DNA of 64,000 nt from CAZOKH01 sp964580315 (lineage in GTDB: Bacteria > Chloroflexota > Anaerolineae > Anaerolineales > Anaerolineaceae): assembly GCA_964580315.1 (NCBI GenBank), contig CAZOKH010000001.1, forward strand, positions 77,788-141,787, given 5' to 3'. The first letter of the stretch is position 1. Each line of letters opens with the position of its first letter. The translations under genes were made by a program, and so were the position numbers. The notes under the pieces were generated by a model, which saw nothing but the letters and a program-made list of their open reading frames with translations, searched no databases and had not been told where the DNA came from. Below, in pieces: positions 17,692 to 26,268 of the stretch.

Positions 17692-18732
17692 ATGTTAACC
17701 CAGGCAGAAATTGACGCATTATTAGCAGGCGCAATTGAGATTGAGGAAGCCGAGAATCAAGACGGCGTTAACCTTGCCCAGATTATGGGCAAGGAAGATG
17801 CTGTGCATGAAAAAGAGGAAGATTCTAAAGACCGGCGAATTCGACCGTATAACTTCTGGTCGCCGGATCGTTTTTCCAAAGATCAGATGCGGGCTGTCGA
17901 ACTGGTGCATGAAGAGCTTGCCGAGAGACTAACCAATACGCTGCCTTCTTTTCTGCGCACCAATGTGCGGCCGCGCATTGTGCACACTGAACAGGGCAGA
18001 TTCCATGACTTTTTGCATGATCTTCCGCCCAACAGTCTATATCACCTGGTTTCGCTGGCTCCATTGCCCGGTCAACTGGTGATCAATTTGAGCCCTGAAG
18101 TGAGCTTTGTGATTTTGGAGCAGCGGCTGGGTGGCCGCAGCGACCGCAGCGGCAAAACACACATCCTGACGGATATTGATCAGTCGCTGTTGCAAGATTT
18201 TGTTGAAAATATGTTGAATGATTTGAAAGCTTCATGGGGCCGTGTGGCGATGATTGAACCCAAGATCATGGACAGCACCATTAACCAACCCTGGGTGCAA
18301 ATGATGGTTGGCAATGAGCGTGTGATGACCATTGCCTTTGAAATCATCATCAAAGAAACCACCGGCACCATGAGTTTTTATATTCCCTATTCCATGTTGA
18401 AACCAGTGATCAATGAACTCAATCCGGCAACCATTATCACCGGGCAGCGGCAGCAGGTGAGCGATCCGATCGCCAGGCAAATTAACGTTGATAATCTGAA
18501 TAAAGTGGTTTTACCGTTGCAAGTGATTCTTGGAAAATCTAGATTGACCATGTCTGAACTTCTCAATTTGCAGGTTGGCGACGTGGTTGTTCTGGATACT
18601 TTTTCATACCAGGACCTTAAAGTGAGCATTGCAGGCAGAGATCGCTTCCGCTGTAAAGCGGGGCGGGTTGGCAAAAACCTGGGAATTCAGCTTACTGGAT
18701 TTGAAAAAGCCGCTGAAGAGGAAGAAGAGTAA
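17692..18732 (+). CDS. fliM: Flagellar motor switch protein FliM
   Basis: A 346-residue C-ring protein. The N-terminal CheY-P docking peptide is conserved (MLTQAEIDALLAG), so the switch should respond to the CheY encoded at 61187. The middle CheC-like domain includes the GGRSDRSGKTHILTDID region, and the C-terminal SpoA domain has LLNLQVGDVVVLDT. Length is normal. The Glu-rich end and the next gene, fliN, complete the torque ring. Confidence 0.93.
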   Translation: MLTQAEIDALLAGAIEIEEAENQDGVNLAQIMGKEDAVHEKEEDSKDRRIRPYNFWSPDRFSKDQMRAVELVHEELAERLTNTLPSFLRTNVRPRIVHTEQGRFHDFLHDLPPNSLYHLVSLAPLPGQLVINLSPEVSFVILEQRLGGRSDRSGKTHILTDIDQSLLQDFVENMLNDLKASWGRVAMIEPKIMDSTINQPWVQMMVGNERVMTIAFEIIIKETTGTMSFYIPYSMLKPVINELNPATIITGQRQQVSDPIARQINVDNLNKVVLPLQVILGKSRLTMSELLNLQVGDVVVLDTFSYQDLKVSIAGRDRFRCKAGRVGKNLGIQLTGFEKAAEEEEE

Positions 18733-18753
18733 CCAGAATTTGAGGAGGATTGG

Positions 18754-19242
18754 ATGGAAAGCGATGACATCCTGAATACCAATATGGGTGATGAAGCGTC
18801 CCAGTCTGCTTCTTCTGATGAGGAGGCGTTGGCAAGAGAGCTTCAACAGGAACTGGAAAAGCAAGAAGCACAAATGAGCCAGGCTGCGCCGCAACCTGCT
18901 CCGCAGCCCGCAGTAGAACAGAAAAGCACTGGCATTGTTGAGGACGCCACCAATTTTGCGCAAGAAATGTTTGGCTCAACCGGACAATCCTATCCAAGTA
19001 ATTTGGATATGTTGATGGATGTGGCCATGGAATTGACGGTTGAACTTGGACGCACTTCACAATCAGTGCGCCAGGTTCTTGATTTGCATAAAGGCTCGGT
19101 GCTGGAATTGGACCGCATTGCCGGCGATGCAGTTGATATTTATGTAAATAATCAATTGATCGCCAAGGGAGATGTGGTGGTTGTGGATGACAAGTTTGGC
19201 GTTCGAATAACTGAGCTGACCCGCAATAAACGGGAAGGGTGA
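18754..19242 (+). CDS. fliN: Flagellar motor switch protein FliN
   Basis: A 162-residue protein. The last 80 residues form the SpoA-type FliN domain (MDVAMELTVELGRTSQSVRQVLDLHKGSVLELDRIAG and IAKGDVVVVDDKFGVRI). The first 80 residues are an acidic, Gln/Pro-rich extension of low complexity. It lacks the CheC-like phosphatase region of FliY, so dephosphorylation of CheY must rest on the CheC and CheX proteins downstream. GAGGAGG precedes the ATG. Confidence 0.92.
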   Translation: MESDDILNTNMGDEASQSASSDEEALARELQQELEKQEAQMSQAAPQPAPQPAVEQKSTGIVEDATNFAQEMFGSTGQSYPSNLDMLMDVAMELTVELGRTSQSVRQVLDLHKGSVLELDRIAGDAVDIYVNNQLIAKGDVVVVDDKFGVRITELTRNKREG

Positions 19243-19245
19243 ACC

Positions 19246-19800
19246 ATGTTTAATCCATGGGAACGACTAACCGCCAACATAACAAACAAAAAAGCATTTT
19301 CCATGATCCTCTGGGGCATTGTGGGACTTGTGTTTGTTTTCGCTTTATGGATCACCGGCACAAGCCAGTGGCAAACAGCCGGCGGTGAAACGACTGTTGG
19401 CGGCGATGTCATTCCCAACACCACTGCGCTGTATATTAATGTTTTTCTGAAAACGGTAGTGGTGATTGCCCTGATTTACGGGGCTTTTGCTCTTTACAGG
19501 AATTTTTCCGGCAACATAGTTTCCATCAAAGAGAAGCGTATGCGGGTGGTTGAATCAACGCAACTTTCGCCGCGCCGGACGTTGTACCTGGTTAAAGTGG
19601 ACGACCGCCAATTTTTGGTGGGGGGTACCGACCAGGCGTTGAACCTGTTGACTGAAATAGATGGAAGCGATGAAGCGTTTGAGACAGCACCAATGCCATC
19701 AGCGGCAAATTCGCTAAAAGATTTTGCCGGGTTGTTTCAAAAAACAATCAAGGATGCAGAAAATTCGGTAATTGAATCTCGCCAGGGATCGGCACACTAA
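19246..19800 (+). CDS. fliO: Flagellar export protein FliO
   Basis: A 184-residue protein with two membrane helices (about 18-37 and 64-84) and a cytoplasmic FliO domain. The domain contains MRVVESTQLSPRRTLYLVKVDDRQFLVGG, the standard FliO pattern. FliO assists assembly of the FliP ring. The extra first helix is not present in all FliO proteins. It is placed between fliN and fliP as usual. Confidence 0.85.
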   Translation: MFNPWERLTANITNKKAFSMILWGIVGLVFVFALWITGTSQWQTAGGETTVGGDVIPNTTALYINVFLKTVVVIALIYGAFALYRNFSGNIVSIKEKRMRVVESTQLSPRRTLYLVKVDDRQFLVGGTDQALNLLTEIDGSDEAFETAPMPSAANSLKDFAGLFQKTIKDAENSVIESRQGSAH

Positions 19801-19825
19801 TATCTATACTGGAATCCCGATCAAT

Positions 19826-20584
19826 ATGAATAAAAAGAAATTATTGTTAATAACCTGTTTGGCGCTGCTGGGGTTGGTTTTAGCTGGCTGCGCTGCCACG
19901 CCCGAGTTTACAGCCCCCGGGGTAACCCTGGAAATCCAGCCCGAAGGTCAACCGGAACAGGTTAGTTCGGGCGTTCAATTACTGGTTTTATTAACCGTAT
20001 TGTCACTGGCGCCTTCCATCATCATCATGGCAACCTCATTTACGCGGGTGGTGATTGTGTTATCTTTGTTGCGCAATGCCATTGGCACAGCCACCACGCC
20101 ACCCTCTCAGGTGATTATCGGATTGGCTTTGTTGATGACCTTTTTTATCATGGCGCCTGTTTACAACACCATCAATCAAGATGCGCTCCAGCCCTATCTG
20201 AATAATGAAATTCCACAGCAAACGGCATTTCAAAGAGCCATGGACCCTTTGCGTGAATTCATGTTCAGGCAAACCCGGCAAAAAGATATTGAACTGTTTT
20301 TGGCGATGAACCAATCGGAGCGGCCGAACACCCTGGCAGATATTCCCACAGTTGTGCTGCTGCCAGCCTTTGTGATCAGCGAGCTTAAAACCGCGTTTAC
20401 CATGGGGTTCGTCATCTATGTTCCTTTCCTTATTATCGATATGGTTGTCTCGAGCGTTTTGCTGGCAATGGGCATGATGATGCTGCCGCCATCTTTGATT
20501 TCACTGCCGTTCAAATTGCTTTTATTTGTGATGGTGGATGGATGGTACCTGGTAACCCGTTCACTACTTTTGAGTTTCCAGTGA
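19826..20584 (+). CDS. fliP: Flagellar export gate protein FliP
   Basis: A 252-residue export-gate subunit. The signal peptide is followed by the FliP core with SLAPSIIIMATSFTRVVIVLSLLRNAIG, DIELFLAMN, LPAFVISELKTAFTMGF and LPFKLLLFVMVDGW. I start at 19826 with the normal Lys-rich signal start. The signal peptide ends in LAGC at about residues 18-21, a typical lipobox, which is not a usual feature of FliP (see findings). fliQ follows after 18 bases. Confidence 0.93.
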   Translation: MNKKKLLLITCLALLGLVLAGCAATPEFTAPGVTLEIQPEGQPEQVSSGVQLLVLLTVLSLAPSIIIMATSFTRVVIVLSLLRNAIGTATTPPSQVIIGLALLMTFFIMAPVYNTINQDALQPYLNNEIPQQTAFQRAMDPLREFMFRQTRQKDIELFLAMNQSERPNTLADIPTVVLLPAFVISELKTAFTMGFVIYVPFLIIDMVVSSVLLAMGMMMLPPSLISLPFKLLLFVMVDGWYLVTRSLLLSFQ

Positions 20585-20602
20585 GGTTAAAAAGAAACCT
20601 CC

Positions 20603-20875
20603 ATGAATGAGACCTATTTATTAAACCTTGCTCAAAATGCCATGCTGCTGGCAGCTTTATTGTCTGCTCCGATTTTGCTGGCCACACTGCTCATCGGCAG
20701 CCTGGTCAGTTTGCTGCAGGCTGCCACCCAGGTTAATGAATTTACGCTGACTTTTGTTCCTAAAATCATTGCCGTAATTGTCATCCTGTTATTCCTGGGG
20801 GGGTGGATGTTGCAGCAAATTATGGCATTTACCACCAATTTGTACAACGACTTGCCAACACTGATACTCCAATGA
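20603..20875 (+). CDS. fliQ: Flagellar export gate protein FliQ
   Basis: A 90-residue protein with two membrane helices (about 14-38 and 53-75) and the conserved ISL-like loop SLLQAATQVNEFTLTFVPKI between them. FliQ forms the export gate with FliP and FliR. It is normal in size. The usual partner fliR is not next; two regulatory genes are placed between. Confidence 0.93.
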   Translation: MNETYLLNLAQNAMLLAALLSAPILLATLLIGSLVSLLQAATQVNEFTLTFVPKIIAVIVILLFLGGWMLQQIMAFTTNLYNDLPTLILQ

Positions 20876-20884
20876 GAGGCCTGC

Positions 20885-21757
20885 ATGTCAACTGTTGCTC
20901 CATCACAAGCCAACCAAGTAGATGACGAAATTGTTCGCAAAATATTGGGATATATCAACGATATTCGTCCCATGCCGACCAGTGTTTCACGTGTTTTAAC
21001 TGCACTGGATAATCAATATTCTGATGCTGAAATCATTTCTGAATTCCTGGGCTTAGATCAGGCTCTGGCAGCCAATGTGCTGTCTGCGGCGAATTCTGTC
21101 ATTCTGGGTTATGGTCCATCCTGTTCAAATTTAAATGACGCGGTCATGCGGTTGGGGTTTAAAAAATTGCGCACCATTGTGCTGGGGGTGGGGGTTTCCA
21201 ATGCTTTTGAAAGCAACCTGCCAACCTATGGTTTGATGACGGGTGATTTGTGGAATCATTCTGTTGCCACAGCGGTGTCAGCCCAGTGGCTGGCGCGTTC
21301 TTTTTCAATGCCCAATCCTGAAGATGTTTATGTGGCGGGGTTGCTGCATGATATCGGAAAACTGGTGTTGGATCGTTTTGCGCGCGTGTATTTTCCCAAC
21401 CTGGAACGCACTGCACGGGAATTCAACTGCCCGTTTTTTCAGATCGAAGACCGGGTGTTTGGCATTAACCACGCGGTAGTGGGCGGGGTGTTGGCGCGTA
21501 AATGGAATTTTCCGGAAGTTCTCGCTAATCCTATTGAGGACCATCACTCACCAGGGCAGGCCAAAGGGAACAAGCGGATCGCCGCCATTATCAACATTGC
21601 CAATGCTTTCAATCCCATTGATTCAGTGACCTTGCAGCGGCTGGGTAAACGCACTTATGATCCCAAAGCCCTGGAAATTTTGAATTTGACCGATAAAGAT
21701 TTGTTTCGCTTGAATGAAGAAATGAATCGGTATTTTAAACCGCAAATTTCAGGTTGA
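20885..21757 (+). CDS. HDOD domain protein
   Basis: A 290-residue protein made of one HDOD domain (about 25-220). Motifs include PMPTSVSRVLTAL at the start, ANSVILG, LNDAVMRLGFKKLRTIVLG, AGLLHDIGKLVLDRF and NHAVVGGVLARKWNFPEVLA. HDOD domains are HD-like regulators, often without catalytic activity, that scaffold signalling. Its place in the export-gate operon and overlap with the next receiver gene suggest the two work together on motility. The target is unknown. Confidence 0.85.
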   Translation: MSTVAPSQANQVDDEIVRKILGYINDIRPMPTSVSRVLTALDNQYSDAEIISEFLGLDQALAANVLSAANSVILGYGPSCSNLNDAVMRLGFKKLRTIVLGVGVSNAFESNLPTYGLMTGDLWNHSVATAVSAQWLARSFSMPNPEDVYVAGLLHDIGKLVLDRFARVYFPNLERTAREFNCPFFQIEDRVFGINHAVVGGVLARKWNFPEVLANPIEDHHSPGQAKGNKRIAAIINIANAFNPIDSVTLQRLGKRTYDPKALEILNLTDKDLFRLNEEMNRYFKPQISG

Positions 21758-21780
21758 CCGATCTTGATATAATCATTCCA

Positions 21781-22182
21781 ATGACTATCTTACCCCCTGT
21801 TGAAATCATTATGTTAGAGGAAGACCGTGCGTTGGCCGACCTGATCTTAATGGCATTGGATCGGGAAGGGCTGCGTGCAGCAGTGGTCAGCCGACCGGCT
21901 GATTTGTGGGAGGCGTTGGAAGCGCTGCAACCAAGACTGGTGATTCTGGATTTGTTCTTGACGGGGCACAGCGGGCTGGAGATGTTGCAGGAGATGAAAG
22001 AGAAGGGCTGGTTAGACCAGACGCGTGTTCTGGTGTTGTCTTCCCTGGGATTCCGTGAGGTGGTAAAACAGGCAACTCAACTGGGGGCAATTGATTTTAT
22101 AGTCAAGCCTTTTGATATCGATGCCTTTTTGCAGAGGGTTTTAAAGTGTCTGCGGTCAAACGCGCCCATTAGCCCTGACTAG
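21781..22182 (+). CDS. Stand-alone response-regulator receiver protein
   Basis: A 133-residue single receiver domain with acidic pair EED near residue 11, phospho-acceptor Asp in VILDLFLTGHSG, a Ser-Ser after the fourth strand (VLVLSSLG) and Lys in VKPFDID. There is no output domain. The ATG at 21781 lacks a ribosome-binding site; a TTG at 21754 overlapping the HDOD stop is an equal alternative, adding nine residues. It is probably translated by coupling to the HDOD gene. It differs from the CheY at 61187 and may not bind FliM. Confidence 0.8.
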   Translation: MTILPPVEIIMLEEDRALADLILMALDREGLRAAVVSRPADLWEALEALQPRLVILDLFLTGHSGLEMLQEMKEKGWLDQTRVLVLSSLGFREVVKQATQLGAIDFIVKPFDIDAFLQRVLKCLRSNAPISPD

Positions 22183-22310
22183 CGTTTTACGATCTTCTTC
22201 CAGGATATTCAATATTCGTTTTTTACGCCATATTTAGTTATGCTTCACCAAAGCTTTACTGCAAAGCGGGGATGATTTGGTATCCTTGAGGTAGTAGGAG
22301 CCACGTCTTC

Positions 22311-23072
22311 ATGTCTGTCTCATTTGTACATGCGCAATACTTTATCCTTGTTTTAACTCGCGTCATGATAATTTTGATTCAAATACCGCTATTTGGAAGC
22401 GATATGGTTTTGGATCGGATCAAGGTCATTTTTGGCTTTATTTTGTCATTGGTGATAACAACCTGGCAGCCGCTTCAGCCCGGCATGGAGGAATTGCCCA
22501 TGCTGGTTTTTGCCTTTTCAATTCTGAAAGAATTGATTATCGGTTTTCTGGCAGGCTTTGCCGCCACATTGACCTTTGGTGGTTTGCAGGTGGCGGCTCG
22601 CATGATTGAACTATCCAGCGGTTTCTCAGCGGGTGAACTATTTAACCCGGCGTTGGGAATGAGTGGTTCCTCCATTTCACAGTTTTTCACGATTCTGGCA
22701 TTGCTATTCTTTATGATAACCAATGGGCATCACATATTTTTGTTGGGATTGCAAAAAACATTTGAAGTGCTGCCCATTTTTGCCGAATTACCCCCGCTTG
22801 ACCCCGGCAATTTGCTTCGGATGACTGCAAATTTCATTACCATAGGATTGCAAATGTCGATGCCGGTGATGGGCGCTTTGTTAATGACAGACCTGGCGTT
22901 GGGGCTGCTGGCAAAGGTGGCTCCGCAAATGAATGTCTTCTTTCTGGGACTCCCGGTAAAGGTTTTTATGGGGATCATTGGCATTGCGCTGACTTTCAGT
23001 GTTCTCTTGCCCTCGCTGCAGGATTTATTTAATAACCTGGGCAAACGTATGATTGAAATTATGGGTGTGTGA
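22311..23072 (+). CDS. fliR: Flagellar export gate protein FliR
   Basis: A 253-residue membrane protein with about six hydrophobic segments and the FliR pattern: LVLTRVMIILIQIPLFG, ELIIGFLAGFAATLTFGGLQVAARMIELSSGFS and the C-terminal LLAKVAPQMNVFFLGLPVKVFMG. It completes the FliPQR gate. AGGAG lies about 10 bases before the ATG. A 128-base gap precedes it after the receiver gene, where I see no clear promoter. Confidence 0.93.
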   Translation: MSVSFVHAQYFILVLTRVMIILIQIPLFGSDMVLDRIKVIFGFILSLVITTWQPLQPGMEELPMLVFAFSILKELIIGFLAGFAATLTFGGLQVAARMIELSSGFSAGELFNPALGMSGSSISQFFTILALLFFMITNGHHIFLLGLQKTFEVLPIFAELPPLDPGNLLRMTANFITIGLQMSMPVMGALLMTDLALGLLAKVAPQMNVFFLGLPVKVFMGIIGIALTFSVLLPSLQDLFNNLGKRMIEIMGV

Positions 23073-23074
23073 GA

Positions 23075-24145
23075 ATGGGTGAAAAGACTGAAAGTCCAAC
23101 TCCGCGCAAGTTGTCTGAAGCCCGTGAAAGGGGACAGGTTGTTCACAGCATGGAAATAAATTCTGCCGCTGGCATGCTGGCGGCAATCTGGCTGATTCAG
23201 GGGCCGGGAAGGACCCTGGTTCAAAACCTGGGAACCATAATCCGGCAGGCTTTTTCCAGCTTATCACCCGAAAAAATGGATGTCAATCCAACCTGGCTGC
23301 AGACCATTTTTATCAATGATTTGAACTTAATCATGAACCCGATGATGCAAATGCTCTTTGGAATCATGATCTTGGGATTGGTGGTGAATTTGGCGCAGAG
23401 TGGTTTTGTGTGGGCAAGCAAACGGCAGGCATTTGATTTTGGCCGTTTGAATCCATTGAACGGTTTTAAGCGTATGTTTTCTTTGCAAGGTGTGGTGAAT
23501 TTGCTGAAAGCGCTTTTGAAACTGGGAATCGTGGGATGGGTTGCCTATACGTTTTTACGCGACAACTTGACCAGTATGCTGGAGCTTGCCAGCATGGATT
23601 TATCGGCAAGCCTGACAAAATGGGTGGGGCTTGTGGTGGCATTGATCATCCGGGTGGGCGGCGCCTACCTGGTTCTGGCTGCCATGGATTACGCCTATCA
23701 GCGCTGGGAATATATGCGCCAGATGCGCATGTCGAAGCAAGAAGTGTTGGATGAAATTAAACAGACCGAAGGCGACCCGTTTATGCGGGCGCGCATTCGT
23801 CAACAACAGCGCCGCATGGCGCGCATGCGCATGATGACGGCAGTCCCGAAGGCCGACGTGGTTATCACAAACCCAACTCACCTGGCAGTGGCAATCAGTT
23901 ATGACGAAAAATCCATGAAGGCGCCGCGTTTGCTGGCAAAAGGCGCCTACCAGATTGCTGAAAGAATTGTGAAAGTTGCCAGAGAGAACAAAATCACGGT
24001 TACCCAAAACATACCCCTGGCGCGTGCCATCTATAAAAATGTTGAGATCGACCAGGAAATACCGCCTGATTTATATGTGGCAATGGCCGAGGTGCTGGCA
24101 TATGTTTACCGCCTGCGTGGAAAAAAGATAACTGAAACGGGATAA
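23075..24145 (+). CDS. flhB: Flagellar export switch protein FlhB
   Basis: A 356-residue protein with four membrane helices in the first 215 residues and the cytoplasmic autocleavage domain. The cleavage motif NPTH is intact in VVITNPTHLAVAI (near residue 269), so the substrate-specificity switch should work. The N-terminus MGEKTESPTPRKLSEARERGQV is typical, and I therefore take the ATG at 23075. A GTG two codons earlier overlaps the fliR stop and is possible. Confidence 0.94.
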   Translation: MGEKTESPTPRKLSEARERGQVVHSMEINSAAGMLAAIWLIQGPGRTLVQNLGTIIRQAFSSLSPEKMDVNPTWLQTIFINDLNLIMNPMMQMLFGIMILGLVVNLAQSGFVWASKRQAFDFGRLNPLNGFKRMFSLQGVVNLLKALLKLGIVGWVAYTFLRDNLTSMLELASMDLSASLTKWVGLVVALIIRVGGAYLVLAAMDYAYQRWEYMRQMRMSKQEVLDEIKQTEGDPFMRARIRQQQRRMARMRMMTAVPKADVVITNPTHLAVAISYDEKSMKAPRLLAKGAYQIAERIVKVARENKITVTQNIPLARAIYKNVEIDQEIPPDLYVAMAEVLAYVYRLRGKKITETG

Positions 24146-24167
24146 ACCTTGTTTTTAGAGGATAAGA

Positions 24168-26243
24168 ATGACTGTAAATAGCACACCGGCAACCAGCCGT
24201 TTTGATTTTAGAAGCCTTTTGGGCTCCAAAGACCTCCTCATGGCAGGCGCAATTGTTGTTGTGGTCGGCATGATGCTGGTTCCATTGCCCACATTTCTGA
24301 TTGATGTTCTGGTTGTGTTGCAACTGGCTGGCTCGCTGGCAATTTTGCTGCTGAGCACCTACATTCACAAACCACTGGATTTTTCAGTATTTCCATCACT
24401 GTTATTGATGGTGACACTTTTCCGGTTGGGGTTAAACATCTCGACCAGCCGTCAAATACTGATGGCCGGTTCGGCAGGTAATGTCATTCAAACGTTTGGG
24501 AGCATTGTCATTGGTGATGACTATATTGTGGGTGTCGTTATTTTCTTGATGCTCATGATTATTCAGTTCGCAGTGATTAACAACGGCGCCGGACGTGTGG
24601 CAGAAGTGACTGCCCGTTTTACACTGGATGCCATGCCCGGAAAGCAAATGTCAATCGACGCTGATTTGAATGCCGGAATCATCAATGAGGTGCAGGCGCA
24701 GGAAAGACGCCAGGGTGTGGCACGTGAGGCGAACTTTTTTGGAGCCATGGACGGCGCCAGCAAATTTGTTAAAGGTGATGCCATTGCAGCCATCATTGTG
24801 ATCCTGGTAAATATTCTGGGCGGCATTGTGATTGGTGTTGTTCAGCGCGGGCAGGGCATTGTGGATGCGCTTCAAACCTACACAACATTGACCATTGGAG
24901 CCGGGTTGGCTATCCAGGTTCCGGCATTGATGGTATCGACTGCATCGGGTTTGATCGTCACACGTTCAACATCTGAAGGCACGCTGGGTGCAGATGTGAT
25001 CAAACAGGTGTCGAACTTCACCACATTGCTGGTGTCAACTATGATCATAGGCATCATCGCCCTAATTCCGGGTTTGCCGAAATTACCGTTTTTAGTAGTG
25101 GGTACTTTGTTGGCCGGTGTAACGTACATTGTCTGGCGGGCTGAGCAAAAACCGATCGAGATTCCTACTGAGGCAGCGCCAACCGTGCAGCCATTGGAGA
25201 CCCCTGAAGATGTGATGGGCATGGTGGTGGTTGATCCGTTGGAATTGGAAGTGGGGTATGGGTTAATCCCTCTGGTTGATGAAGAACGCGCCGACAATCT
25301 TTTGCGGCAGATTACCAATATCCGCAGGCAAATATTGTCTGAGCTGGGCTTTGTTGTGCCCATTATTCGCATTCGCGACAACTTGCGGCTTCCTCCCAAC
25401 ACCTATCGAATTAAGGTACGCGGTGAAGAAGTGGCGCGCGGAGAGATTATGGTAGATCGCTATCTTGCGATTCCGGGCGCTGAAGTGGAAGAAACCATCC
25501 AGGGCGTTCCAACGGTTGAACCTGCCTTTGGATTGCCGGCTATCTGGGTGAGCGAATCACAAAAAGGGCAGGCTGAAATTGCCGGCTACACCGTGGTCAC
25601 GCCGTTGGCCATGCTCAGCACGCATCTCACTGAAGTCATCCGATCACACGCGGCGGGTTTGCTCAACCGGCAAATGCTGCAAGAAATGCTGAACCGGTTG
25701 CACGAAAAAGTGCCTGCGGCGGTTGAAGGTGTGATCCCTGAAATGTTGAAACTGGGCGATTTGCAAGATGTGCTGCGCAACCTGCTGCGTGAAAGAATTC
25801 CAATCCGAGACCTGGCAGGTGTTTTGGAAGTGATCGCCAAACATGCGCCGGCCACGCGCGATACCAATATTTTAGCCGAAGCGGTTCGGCAAACCATGTC
25901 GTTGACCATTTCAAATATTTACCGTGAAGCAGATCGAACCATTCACGCGTTTACCCTCTCTCCGCAAGTGGAAAACCTGCTGCGCGAATCACTCAGCAGC
26001 ACCGAAGGCGGATTGGGATTTCAAATTGAGGCATCGGTTGCACAGAAGATTCTCAATGCCACCGGTGAGCAGATGGAATTGCTTGCCCAGGAAGGGCACA
26101 TGCCCATTTTGTTGTGTCCGCGCGAGCTGCGGTTGGCATTTCGCCGCCTGGCTGAACAATCGTTTTCAAACCTGGTGGTTCTTGCCTACTCGGAGATTGA
26201 ACCGGGAACCAAGGTGCGCGCACACGGCATGGTGCAAATTTAA
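24168..26243 (+). CDS. flhA: Flagellar export protein FlhA
   Basis: A 691-residue export-gate protein of normal size. The membrane half (to about 330) has eight hydrophobic segments and the FHIPEP signature region including TARFTLDAMPGKQMSIDADL. The C-terminal cytoplasmic domain binds chaperone-substrate complexes and includes RIRDNLRLPPNTYRIKVRG. Together with FlhB and FliPQR it makes up the full gate in this cluster. Confidence 0.95.
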   Translation: MTVNSTPATSRFDFRSLLGSKDLLMAGAIVVVVGMMLVPLPTFLIDVLVVLQLAGSLAILLLSTYIHKPLDFSVFPSLLLMVTLFRLGLNISTSRQILMAGSAGNVIQTFGSIVIGDDYIVGVVIFLMLMIIQFAVINNGAGRVAEVTARFTLDAMPGKQMSIDADLNAGIINEVQAQERRQGVAREANFFGAMDGASKFVKGDAIAAIIVILVNILGGIVIGVVQRGQGIVDALQTYTTLTIGAGLAIQVPALMVSTASGLIVTRSTSEGTLGADVIKQVSNFTTLLVSTMIIGIIALIPGLPKLPFLVVGTLLAGVTYIVWRAEQKPIEIPTEAAPTVQPLETPEDVMGMVVVDPLELEVGYGLIPLVDEERADNLLRQITNIRRQILSELGFVVPIIRIRDNLRLPPNTYRIKVRGEEVARGEIMVDRYLAIPGAEVEETIQGVPTVEPAFGLPAIWVSESQKGQAEIAGYTVVTPLAMLSTHLTEVIRSHAAGLLNRQMLQEMLNRLHEKVPAAVEGVIPEMLKLGDLQDVLRNLLRERIPIRDLAGVLEVIAKHAPATRDTNILAEAVRQTMSLTISNIYREADRTIHAFTLSPQVENLLRESLSSTEGGLGFQIEASVAQKILNATGEQMELLAQEGHMPILLCPRELRLAFRRLAEQSFSNLVVLAYSEIEPGTKVRAHGMVQI

Positions 26244-26268
26244 TTTGACAATAGAAATTGGGTGAGTA

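Noticed and set aside
22183..22310. Gap between the receiver gene and fliR as a promoter or small RNA
   Set aside because: I see no hexamer pair, hairpin or FliA-type box in these 128 bases.
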